A stretch of DNA of 64,000 nucleotides. Source: Oribacterium sp. (GTDB lineage Bacteria > Bacillota_A > Clostridia > Lachnospirales > Lachnospiraceae). Positions 52,087-59,571 of this stretch are shown one piece after another; within the stretch, counting starts at the first letter, position 1, and every line of letters starts with the position of its first letter. Below the pieces are notes generated by a model that saw nothing but the letters and a program-made list of their open reading frames with translations, was not told where the DNA came from and did not search any database. The DNA is taken from contig SFND01000003.1 in NCBI GenBank assembly GCA_004554245.1, positions 45,091 through 109,090 of the forward strand, in the 5' to 3' direction. The translations under genes were made by a program, and so were the position numbers.

Positions 52087-53022
52087 TCACGCTTCCGCCG
52101 TCCACGTCTTTCCGTGATCTTTCGAACAGAATGTGATGCCGTTACTTTCTGCCGATCCGGAGGTCACGGTCATACGGAGGGTGGTGCCGTCATATGTCGG
52201 CATCGTGAGATAATGGTAGTCGTCAAGCGTCAGTCCATAGGATTTTCCAGGTTCCGGGACCTCTGTGATCTGGTCCATCGGAAGCTGGATTTCCGCAAAA
52301 CTGAGACCACCATCTTCTGTCATGAAGATGCTGGAGTATTCGCCCGATGCTCCCGTAAGTCCGATAAAGCCGAAGTCTTCTGTGAAGAATTCAATACCTT
52401 CTACAACACCGCTGTTTCCGGCAAATGGGTCCGCATTGATACTGGTCCACTGCTTTCCGGCATCGGTCGACTTTTCGAGACCGTAGAAGCGAGACCCCAG
52501 TGCGGCATCCGTCACCACCAGCCGGTAGCCTGCATTGGCATCGGACTGTGCGAAGGTATAAACGGAACCGTCGGCCTGATCCACAGTCCAGCCGGTCGCA
52601 CTTTGCGCTGTCTCGACGATCTGATCCTCGTGCTGCGCGTTCTGCGCGCTCTGCGGGATGTATTCCGGCTCCATGATATAACGCTCCGGTGTGATTTCCG
52701 GATGATCCGGCATGTAGAGCGACATCTCGTAGCCGCTCACCTCACCACCGGCATTTACCATGTAGATGGCATCGGCGGTACCCGAAACACCATCCCCGTC
52801 GGCATCGCCCTCGATGAAACGGAGTCCCTCCTCCGTCTGGAAGCTACGCTTTCCATAATAAAGGATTTCGAACGTAGCATCCGCGTCCGCCACCGCCCAG
52901 CTGCGCACCGTCGCTTCGGTATACGCTTTTGAGAGAATATCCGGAAGCGGCGACCACAAAAGTGCAGTATCGAACGTCGTATGCGCGGCACCGTCCGTCC
53001 ATTAATCGATCATTTTCTTCAT
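52087..53022 (-). pseudogene. BNR/Asp-box beta-propeller protein with early stop
   Basis: The coding frame shows three Asp-box motifs (STDAGKQW, TEDGGLSF, SKDHGKTW) and a DGDGVSGTADAIYM segment, typical of secreted propeller proteins. ATG 53022 with AGAGG upstream reads MKKMID, then TAA, and the same frame continues WTDGAAHTTFDTALLWSP into the ORF that is open from 52959. No signal peptide remains. Either a stop mutation or a deletion has joined the start to the middle of the gene. Probably no longer expressed. Confidence 0.7.
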
Positions 53023-53154
53023 AAGAGTCCTCTGTTTCTTCATTGTTATTTCTCTGATTCTATAGTGTAACGCAAAAGATAGACGGATAAACAGAAGAAT
53101 TCTTTTCGATTTTAGAAGTTCTTTTGCATGGATTTCTGATCCTACATATCTCTA

Positions 53155-53185
53155 TTCAGACGCTGCCCACCGGGCCACGTCTGAA
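53155..53185. repeat. TTCAGACGT-family palindrome, copy D
   Basis: TTCAGACG (53155-53162) and (A)CGTCTGAA ending at 53185 flank CTGCCCACCGGGCC. A compact member of the same family as copies A and C. Confidence 0.7.
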
Positions 53186-53230
53186 TGGACTTGTGTATGA
53201 CCATGCACAGCGTATAGAACATACTGGGAA

Positions 53231-53259
53231 TTGTGCTATATATAGCATCATGTTATAGT
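53231..53259 (+). promoter_or_regulatory. MATE gene promoter with embedded palindromic operator
   Basis: TTGTGC (53231-53236), 17-bp spacer, TATAGT (53254-53259). The perfect 14-bp palindrome TGCTATATATAGCA (53234-53247) overlaps the -35 and spacer, an ideal position for a repressor, plausibly the TetR-type protein encoded downstream. Confidence 0.65.
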
Positions 53260-53301
53260 AATAAAGTTAAACCAGCATATAACAGAATAAAGGATGTAGA
53301 A

Positions 53302-54666
53302 ATGACGACTACCGAAACCATGAAAGAAAATAAAATGGGCGTGATGCCTGTAAAGAAGCTGATCGTAAATATGTCTGTACCGATGATGATTTCCATGCTG
53401 GTACAGGCGCTCTATAACATCGTTGATTCGATTTTCGTCGCACAAATCAGCGAGAATGCACTCGCGGCTGTTACCTTTGCCTTCCCGCTGCAGAATCTGA
53501 TGATCGCGGCAGGATGTGGCACCGGCGTCGGCATGAACGCGCTACTGTCACGTTCGCTCGGCGAGAAAAATTTTGAGTGTGCAGATGATGCCGCAAATAA
53601 CGGACTCTTTCTGAGCATCGTAAACTTTATCATCTTCCTGCTCATCGGCATCTTTGTGACGAAACCGTTTATCCAGAGTCAGACGAGCGTTCCGGAAATC
53701 ATCCAGGCGGGTGACACCTACCTCAGCATCGTCTGCATGTTCTCGGTCGGACTTTTCTTCCAGCTGACCTTCGAGCGCCAGCTGCAGTCGACTGGTCAGT
53801 CCGTGCTTTCCATGTGCTCTCAGCTCACCGGTGCTATCCTGAATATCATCTTCGACCCGATTATGATTTTCGGTCTCTTCGGCTTTCCATGCCTCGGCGT
53901 AGCCGGTGCCGCCTATGCGACTGTATTCGGTCAGTGCATCGCCGCAGTCCTCGGACTTTTCCTGAACCTGCATATGAACAAGGAGCTGCACATTTCGCTG
54001 TCCCGGATTCTTCACCCGAAGAAGGAAATCATCGGTCAGATCTACTATGTCGGTGTTCCATCGATTCTGATGATGGCGATCGGTTCCATCATGACCTACT
54101 GCATGAACCTGATCCTCGCCGCTTTCTCCACGACGGCAGCCGCTGTATTCGGTGTGTACTTCAAGCTTCAGAGCTTTTTCTTCATGCCGGTCTTCGGCCT
54201 CAACAACGGCCTCATCCCGATTCTCGCCTACAACCTCGGTGCTCGGAAGAAGCAGCGCATCAACGAAGCACTGAAGTTTGCCATCACACTCGCGATCTGC
54301 ATCATGCTCTGCGGCACACTCGCCTTCGAGCTGGTGCCGGAAGTACTTCTTCGTTTGTTCAATGCTTCCGACGATATGCTTGCGATCGGAACCCCGGCAC
54401 TTCGCATCATCGCGTTTCATTTTCCGCTGGCCGCCTGTGGCATCGTCATGGGCTCGATCTTCCAGGCCTTCAGTCAGAGCTTCTACTCCCTGATCGTTTC
54501 CCTCGGACGCCAGCTCGTCGTACTCATCCCGGTTGCCTGGCTTCTCTCCCTCAGCGGCAACGTCAACAACGTCTGGTGGTGCTTCCTCATCGCTGAAGGC
54601 GTAGCTATGGTCCTGTCCACCTTCTTCTTCCGAAAAGTATATCGGAAGAAAGTTGCGCCACTGTAA
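53302..54666 (+). CDS. MATE family multidrug efflux transporter (NorM/DinF-like)
   Basis: 454 residues from ATG 53302 with AAAGGATG upstream. About 12 membrane helices; opening LIVNMSVPMMISMLVQALYNIVDSIFVAQIS and central GNNG-like PVFGLNNGLIPILAYNLGA are typical of MATE exporters. A TetR-type gene follows 129 bases downstream in the same direction, which suggests drug-inducible control. Confidence 0.93.
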   Translation: MTTTETMKENKMGVMPVKKLIVNMSVPMMISMLVQALYNIVDSIFVAQISENALAAVTFAFPLQNLMIAAGCGTGVGMNALLSRSLGEKNFECADDAANNGLFLSIVNFIIFLLIGIFVTKPFIQSQTSVPEIIQAGDTYLSIVCMFSVGLFFQLTFERQLQSTGQSVLSMCSQLTGAILNIIFDPIMIFGLFGFPCLGVAGAAYATVFGQCIAAVLGLFLNLHMNKELHISLSRILHPKKEIIGQIYYVGVPSILMMAIGSIMTYCMNLILAAFSTTAAAVFGVYFKLQSFFFMPVFGLNNGLIPILAYNLGARKKQRINEALKFAITLAICIMLCGTLAFELVPEVLLRLFNASDDMLAIGTPALRIIAFHFPLAACGIVMGSIFQAFSQSFYSLIVSLGRQLVVLIPVAWLLSLSGNVNNVWWCFLIAEGVAMVLSTFFFRKVYRKKVAPL

Positions 54667-54795
54667 GGTGAAGATCCAACTTCATTCTATTTTTATCATT
54701 CCTTTAAAACGCAAACTATTGTATTATAAAAGGGATATAAATGCCGCTTTTCCGCATGGAATATGCAGTATCCGGCGAGATAAAGGAGTGACAGA

Positions 54796-55365
54796 ATGGC
54801 GAAATTCACCAGGCAGGCGATCATGTACAGCACGCTGAAGCTCTTGCAGGTAAAACCGATCGATAAGATCACGGTGCGTGACATCTGTGATCAGTGTGAG
54901 CTTACACGAAATACGTTTTACTACTATTTCAGTGATATCTATGAGGTGGTGGAGGAGCTTCTGAAATTCGAGAAGGACAAGTCTCTTTCCGAGCAGCAGG
55001 AGTTCGACAGTCTGTATGATGAGTATCTTCAGAAGTATCATCTCGTACTGGAGTATAAGAACGCGGTCTATCATCTGTACAATTCGAAAAACCGCGACAT
55101 GATCCTCCGGTATCTCTATGACATCACGGACGATTTCGTCGAGAAGTACGTACGGAACGAGGTCCGTGGACACCACTTAAGTGAGGACGATATCCACTTC
55201 ATCACCCGCTTCTACAGCTGTTCGATGGTCGGCAGTATCCTCCGCTGGCTGCAGGAGGGCATGAAGGACTCGCAGGAGGAGATCATCTATAAGATATCGA
55301 TGGTCTACCAGGCGACGATCCAGACGCTCATCCAGCAGATCGAAGCGTCGAAGAAGACAAATTAA
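54796..55365 (+). CDS. TetR/AcrR family regulator
   Basis: 189 residues. The helix-turn-helix reads KITVRDICDQCELTRNTFYYYFSDIYEVVEELL; the C-terminal ligand domain (about 70-185) is of the DhaS/TetR_C group (FYSCSMVGSILRWLQEGM). AAGGAGTG precedes the ATG. It probably represses the MATE gene upstream through the palindrome at 53234-53247; a TATAAA box at 54725-54730 with TTTAAA upstream suggests it also has its own promoter. Confidence 0.9.
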   Translation: MAKFTRQAIMYSTLKLLQVKPIDKITVRDICDQCELTRNTFYYYFSDIYEVVEELLKFEKDKSLSEQQEFDSLYDEYLQKYHLVLEYKNAVYHLYNSKNRDMILRYLYDITDDFVEKYVRNEVRGHHLSEDDIHFITRFYSCSMVGSILRWLQEGMKDSQEEIIYKISMVYQATIQTLIQQIEASKKTN

Positions 55366-55395
55366 ATATCTGCCCGCTCATTTCCGGGCAGCCAC

Positions 55396-55458
55396 GGGGT
55401 CAGATCCCCGCTGAGATTTTTTCATCCCCTGGTGCCTGGCAGAAAGTGGTCTGACCCC
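55396..55458. repeat. GGGGTCAGA(C/T)CCC element, inverted pair
   Basis: GGGGTCAGATCCCC (55396-55409) and GGTCTGACCCC (55448-55458) flank about 38 bases, the same design as 45817-45880. Located between convergent tetR and SBP genes. Confidence 0.72.
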
Positions 55459-55508
55459 TGTCCATCCATGCACGACTTGAACTGAATCTGGCTGACAATC
55501 TGATAACA

Positions 55509-55537
55509 AAAAAGGAGCCGCAATCTGCGGCTCCTTT
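55509..55537 (-). terminator. Terminator of third ABC cassette
   Basis: AAAAGGAGCCGCA pairs with TGCGGCTCCTTTT (55509-55521 with 55525-55537), T-rich on both strands, directly after the SBP stop. Confidence 0.93.
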
Positions 55538-55540
55538 TGT

Positions 55541-56479
55541 TCAGTCTACGACACCACCCTCAACGACCATGGAATCCGGGTTGGTATCCTCACCGAATAC
55601 GGCCTTCAAGGTCTCATCATAATCCTTGTGGAAGAAGTTTTCCTCACCGAGTGTCTTGATCTCATCGTTCAGGAAATCGAGCACGGTGCTGTTGCCCTTT
55701 GCGACTGCGGCTGCGATGGTGTCATAATCGCCGAGGGTCTCGATACCCACTGTGAAGCCAGGATTTGCCTTCGCCCATGCGATGACCTCTGTGTTATCGG
55801 TGGAGAATGCATCGCCTCTGCCATCGAGGAGCGCGTTGTACGCATCGGCATACGCATCATACTTCTGGAGCTTCACCTCCGGGTAGTTCTTCTCGAAGTA
55901 GGTCTCTGCCGTGGTTCCCTTTGCGACGATGAGGGTCTTATCCTTCAGCTCATCGATGGAGCTGATGACCGCACTGTCCGGTGAAACGACACCGAGTGCG
56001 ACCTTCATGTACGGCAGTGCGAAGTCGACCTGCTCCTGTCTTTCCGGCGTCACGGTGAAGTTTGCGAGGACAATGTCTACCTTACCGGTCGCCACGTACT
56101 CTACGCGAGACGCAGGGTCGAGGGAGGTGAACTCTACGTTTACGCCGAGGTCATCTGCGATTCTGTGTGCATAGTACACATCATAGCCCTGGTACTCACC
56201 CTTATCATCGACATAGCCGAATGGTGCCTTATCTGAGAAAACGCCGATCTTTACGGTTCCGGACTGCTTGATCTCGTCAAGTGTACGGAAATTACCGCTT
56301 GCAGCTGCGCTGGTCTCAGCCGCCGCTTCTGTTGCGGCAGGGGTAGTTGTGTCTGTCGCAGCCTCTGTGGCAGTCTTCGCCGCGGCAGTGGTTGCGTCCG
56401 GTGTAGAGGAAGCGCCGCATGCAGCCAGACTCGCTGCTGCTACGATGGCGGTAAATGCTGCAAATACTGACTTTTTCAT
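55541..56479 (-). CDS. Amino-acid (predicted cyst(e)ine) ABC transporter substrate-binding lipoprotein
   Basis: 312 residues. Lipobox SLAACGAS, Ala/Thr/Glu spacer, then SBP_bac_3: SGTVKIGVFSDKAPFGYVDDKGEYQGYDVYYAHRIADDLGVNVEFTSLDPASRVEYVATGKVDIVLANFTVTPERQEQVDFALPYMK. Last gene of a cassette whose transcript starts with a poly-Cys leader peptide (59147-59254). That leader is the reason for the cyst(e)ine prediction; the protein sequence itself only says polar amino acid. Confidence 0.9.
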   Translation of the reverse strand: MKKSVFAAFTAIVAAASLAACGASSTPDATTAAAKTATEAATDTTTPAATEAAAETSAAASGNFRTLDEIKQSGTVKIGVFSDKAPFGYVDDKGEYQGYDVYYAHRIADDLGVNVEFTSLDPASRVEYVATGKVDIVLANFTVTPERQEQVDFALPYMKVALGVVSPDSAVISSIDELKDKTLIVAKGTTAETYFEKNYPEVKLQKYDAYADAYNALLDGRGDAFSTDNTEVIAWAKANPGFTVGIETLGDYDTIAAAVAKGNSTVLDFLNDEIKTLGEENFFHKDYDETLKAVFGEDTNPDSMVVEGGVVD

Positions 56480-56688
56480 AATTTTTCTCCTTTTTTGATA
56501 TTGTTCAGCATCTTCATGTCGATCTTTCAGATTCGCTACGCCAGGCGTCCTGTAACAGGGGCTTCTCCTGAGCGTCGACCATCCTTCTCTGATCGGTCAT
56601 GCGCTGAACGGCTGATTAGAATGTTATGTAAATGTACGTATGTTCATCTGCGTTCGCTTTCCGGACAGCTGCCGCAGGATAAACCACC

Positions 56689-57459
56689 TCACTCCACGTC
56701 GTTCTTTCGCTTCTTCGTGACGAACTCGAAGTTCTCGAGGAACTCCTTCGCGCGTTCGCTCTTCGGACGGGTGAAGAAATCTTCTGGCGTCGCCTCCTCG
56801 ACGATATGACCGTCATTCAGGAAGATGATCCTGTCGGCGATGGCTCTCGCGAAGGCCATCTCATGAGTGACGATCAGCATTGTCAGACCCTGCTCCGCGA
56901 GCTCGAGCATAACGTCGAGTACCTCACGAACCATCTCCGGGTCCAGCGCCGCGGTGACCTCATCAAACAGCATCATCTCCGGATGCATCTCGAGGGCCCG
57001 CACGATCGCGACACGCTGCTTCTGTCCACCGGACAGCATACGCGGATAGGCGTTTTCCTTATCGGCGAGTCCGACGCGCCGAAGAAGCTCTCTGGCCTCC
57101 TTCTCCGCATCCGCCTTCGAACGCTTCTGCACCTTCTGCGGTGCCATCGTGATGTTATCGAGGATCGTTTTATGTGGGAAAAGATCATAGCTTTGGAACA
57201 CCATGCCGATCTTCTGCCGGTACTTCGACATCTCCGCACTGCTCTTTCCCGAGATTTCCTCTCCGTCGAGGGCGATACTTCCATGATGGATCGTCTCGAG
57301 ACCATTGATGCAGCGGAGCAGTGTCGACTTTCCGCAGCCGGATGGTCCGAGCAGGACGACGACCTCGCCCTTCCTTACGTCGAGATCGATCCCCCGAAGG
57401 ATCTCGAGCTCGCCGAACGATTTATGCAGATCTTTAATTAAAAGCTGTATGTCAGCCAT
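56689..57459 (-). CDS. Amino-acid (predicted cyst(e)ine) ABC transporter ATP-binding protein
   Basis: 256 residues. Walker A GPSGCGKSTLLRCINGLE, Q-loop FQSYDLFPHKT, signature LSGGQKQR, Walker B MMLFDEVTAALDPEM, H-loop VTHEMAFARAIADR. Third CDS of the cassette after two permeases. The 209-base gap to the SBP gene shows no strong promoter or terminator. Confidence 0.94.
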   Translation of the reverse strand: MADIQLLIKDLHKSFGELEILRGIDLDVRKGEVVVLLGPSGCGKSTLLRCINGLETIHHGSIALDGEEISGKSSAEMSKYRQKIGMVFQSYDLFPHKTILDNITMAPQKVQKRSKADAEKEARELLRRVGLADKENAYPRMLSGGQKQRVAIVRALEMHPEMMLFDEVTAALDPEMVREVLDVMLELAEQGLTMLIVTHEMAFARAIADRIIFLNDGHIVEEATPEDFFTRPKSERAKEFLENFEFVTKKRKNDVE

Positions 57460-57488
57460 ATCACCTGTTTCCTTTCTACGGGAGTTTA

Positions 57489-57580
57489 TGGGGTCAGTTT
57501 ACGTGAGTTTATGGGGTCTGACCCCATTAAATTTTTCTAAATAGAATCTAAACCGGAATTTATGGGGTCAGACCCCCTTA
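57489..57580. repeat. Cluster of GGGGTC(A/T)GACCCC elements inside the ABC operon
   Basis: TGGGGTCA (57489-57496), ATGGGGTCTGACCCCAT (57511-57527) and ATGGGGTCAGACCCCC (57562-57577), each preceded by TTTATGGGGTC-like sequence (GAGTTTATGG occurs twice). They occupy the spacer between the second permease and the ATPase gene and may affect read-through or mRNA stability. Confidence 0.8.
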
Positions 57581-57588
57581 CGAAAACC

Positions 57589-58413
57589 TTAATTTTTCCA
57601 GCGCTTCTCGAGATAGCGGGCCAGCATTGAGATCGGCCAGCAGGAGAAGAAGTAGAGGAAGAAGACGACGCCGTAGATCGGGAGCGCCGCGGTCGGGTAG
57701 GCGAAGCGGTTCGCGTCGATGATCTGCTGTCCGGTCTTTAGGACCTCCACGACGCCGATCAGGACGATCAGGGAGGTGGTCTTGATCATACGAGTAATCA
57801 GGTTGATCGCCAGCGGGATCAGGCGGCGAAGCGTCTGCGGGATGATGACGTAGAGGCTGGTCTGCAGCGGGGTCATCCCAAGCGCCGCTGCACTCTCGTA
57901 CTGGTGCTTCGGGATACTGATGAGGGCGCCTCGTACGAGGTCTCCCATCTCTGCGGTGCCCCAGAGGACGAAGACAATGACGGCACTGAGCTCACCGGAG
58001 AGATTGATTCCGAAGGCCCGGGTCGTGCCGAAGTACACGATGAAAAGTAATACCAGCTGCGGCATGATACGGATGAAATCGAGGTACACGCGGCTCAGTG
58101 CCTTCGTGACCGGATTCTTCCTCGTCATGAGCATACCGAAGAGGATGCCCAGTGGGATGGAAATCAGTACGGCGATGAGGGAGATACGGATGGTCACCCA
58201 CAGTCCGCCCAGCAGTCGGATGAAATTATTTCCCTTAAACAGGATCGAGATCGCCGGTGCCTTCTTCTGGTCTGCGGCCGCCTGTGCGGCGGCGCTGGCC
58301 TCCGGTGTGGCGGCGGCCAGCAGCTTCATCCCGAGGCCGCGGAAGCTGTCCGCGAAGTGCAGAAGCTCGAGGCCGAACGCATTGGCAACGTGATTAATGG
58401 CCGAATCCAGCAT
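57589..58413 (-). CDS. Amino-acid ABC transporter permease (second of pair)
   Basis: 274 residues from ATG 58413, with AAGGAGG 7 bases upstream. An N-terminal segment with an Ala-rich stretch (AAATPEASAAAQAAADQ) precedes about five membrane helices; coupling motif GALISIPKHQYESAAALGMTPLQTSLYVIIPQTLRRLIPL. It overlaps the first permease by 20 bp. With that protein it probably forms a heterodimeric channel. Confidence 0.92.
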   Translation of the reverse strand: MLDSAINHVANAFGLELLHFADSFRGLGMKLLAAATPEASAAAQAAADQKKAPAISILFKGNNFIRLLGGLWVTIRISLIAVLISIPLGILFGMLMTRKNPVTKALSRVYLDFIRIMPQLVLLFIVYFGTTRAFGINLSGELSAVIVFVLWGTAEMGDLVRGALISIPKHQYESAAALGMTPLQTSLYVIIPQTLRRLIPLAINLITRMIKTTSLIVLIGVVEVLKTGQQIIDANRFAYPTAALPIYGVVFFLYFFSCWPISMLARYLEKRWKN

Positions 58414-59053
58414 AGCGCAGCCTCCTTTCAAGTACGGTTCCGAGGATGGAAATCGGAAGCAGGATGATGAGGTAGGCGATGACCAGCATGCCGAGGGCTT
58501 CCGGGGTCTTATAGTAAAGACCGATGAGGTCCTTCGCGACGTACATAAGGTCCGCCAGGGCAATGCCGCTGAACACGGAGGTTTCCTTCAGAAGGAAGAT
58601 GACATTCGCCACGAGAGACGGCACCGAAACGGCCATGGCCTGTGGGAGAATGACACTCCACATCGTCTGCACCGGGGTCATACCGAGGCTGAGCGCTGAT
58701 TCCTTCTGGATCGGCTCAACGGTTTCGAGACCGGAACGGAAGGCTTCGGTCATGTAGGAGCCGCCGAGGAATGCAAGTCCGACGATACCGCAGAGCTCCG
58801 CGGACCAGCGGATGCCGATCTTCGGAAGACCGAAATACAGAAAAAAGAGCTGTACGAGCAGCGGCGTGTTGCGGCTGAGCTCGACATAAACGGAAACGAT
58901 GTGGCGCAGCACCGGGATCCGGTAGTACTCGACCGCGCTGCACAGGATACCGACGACGGTCGCGAGCACGATGCCCAGAGCACCAATCGTAAGCGTCAGT
59001 CGCGCAGCCTCGACGTACATCGGAATGTACTGCTGAATAAACTGAAAATCCAA
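58394..59053 (-). CDS. Amino-acid ABC transporter permease (first of pair), TTG start
   Basis: 219 residues from TTG 59053 (MDFQFIQQYIPMYVEAARL), AAGGAG 7 bases upstream; there is no ATG with an RBS. Five membrane helices and the coupling motif GLETVEPIQKESALSLGMTPVQTMWSVILPQAMAVSVPSL. It is the first full gene after the poly-Cys leader and terminator, whose T tract ends 23 bases before this start. Confidence 0.92.
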   Translation of the reverse strand: MDFQFIQQYIPMYVEAARLTLTIGALGIVLATVVGILCSAVEYYRIPVLRHIVSVYVELSRNTPLLVQLFFLYFGLPKIGIRWSAELCGIVGLAFLGGSYMTEAFRSGLETVEPIQKESALSLGMTPVQTMWSVILPQAMAVSVPSLVANVIFLLKETSVFSGIALADLMYVAKDLIGLYYKTPEALGMLVIAYLIILLPISILGTVLERRLRYAGFGH

Positions 59054-59075
59054 ACTTTTGCTCCTTCGTAAAAAG

Positions 59076-59104
59076 AAAAAAAGGACCCGCGATGTGCGAG
59101 TCCT
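59076..59104 (-). terminator. Attenuator terminator of the poly-Cys leader
   Basis: On the minus strand AGGACTCGC (59104-59096) pairs with GCGGGTCCT (59090-59082), nine pairs including one T-G, loop ACATC, then seven T. CGCACATC (59098-59091), covering the end of the left arm and the loop, is fully complementary to GATGTGCG (59177-59170) inside the leader peptide ORF. Terminator and antiterminator are thus mutually exclusive. Confidence 0.9.
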
Positions 59105-59146
59105 CTTCGTCCCAATCAAAACAGATCCTCTATTTCTAAATAGATC

Positions 59147-59254
59147 CTATCTTCCCGGATGAAATTCAACGCACATCAAAGACGCCCTATGGCAAGCCAT
59201 ACAGCAGCAACAGCAACAACATGTATTCATATTACGGTTGCTTCTGAACGTCAT
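59147..59254 (-). CDS. Poly-cysteine leader peptide (35 aa)
   Basis: ATG 59254 has AGGAGG 8 bases upstream. The peptide begins MTFRSNRNMNT, then seven consecutive Cys (codons 59221-59201: TGT TGT TGC TGT TGC TGC TGT), then MACHRASLMCVEFHPGR and TAG. Nine Cys in 35 residues. It lies between a sigma-70-type promoter (59321-59349) and an intrinsic terminator (59076-59104) ahead of an amino-acid ABC operon. Role inferred: ribosomes stall at the Cys codons when Cys-tRNA is scarce, letting GATGTGCG block the terminator. A short TCTATTT/AAATAGA hairpin (59129-59144) follows the stop codon. Confidence 0.88.
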   Translation of the reverse strand: MTFRSNRNMNTCCCCCCCMACHRASLMCVEFHPGR

Positions 59255-59320
59255 GTGCGTTTCCTCCTGAAAGATTTTTCCGGCAGGTCTAATTCCTACT
59301 TCCCTACTGGAATTTGCTTA

Positions 59321-59349
59321 ACTTTATCACCATGAAGTGCTGCCGTCAA
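59321..59349 (-). promoter_or_regulatory. Promoter of the poly-Cys leader and ABC operon
   Basis: TTGACG (59349-59344), 17-bp spacer, TAAAGT (59326-59321) on the minus strand. A start near 59314 gives about 60 nt before the leader ORF, containing AATTCC/GGAATT arms. Confidence 0.85.
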
Positions 59350-59480
59350 TGCTTTCGACCGGATTCTGCTATCACCATTCGGAATAGAAGTGAAAACCCC
59401 GACGGTGTGTATGCGCACGGATCTCTCTTGAAAAAACTGCAGTACACTGGTACTCGCAGCCTGTACTGAATCCGAAAACT

Positions 59481-59517
59481 TGAAAACCCCGACATGCCAT
59501 GCACGCCGGGGTTTTCA
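59481..59517 (-). terminator. thiC terminator
   Basis: TGAAAACCCCG (59481-59491) pairs with CGGGGTTTTCA (59507-59517). A second copy of the half-site GTGAAAACCCCGAC stands at 59390-59403. Confidence 0.85.
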
Positions 59518-59571
59518 GGTTCATTTTTCAGGATAATAGTAAAAAATACTGAAAACAGTATTTCATCGCGA

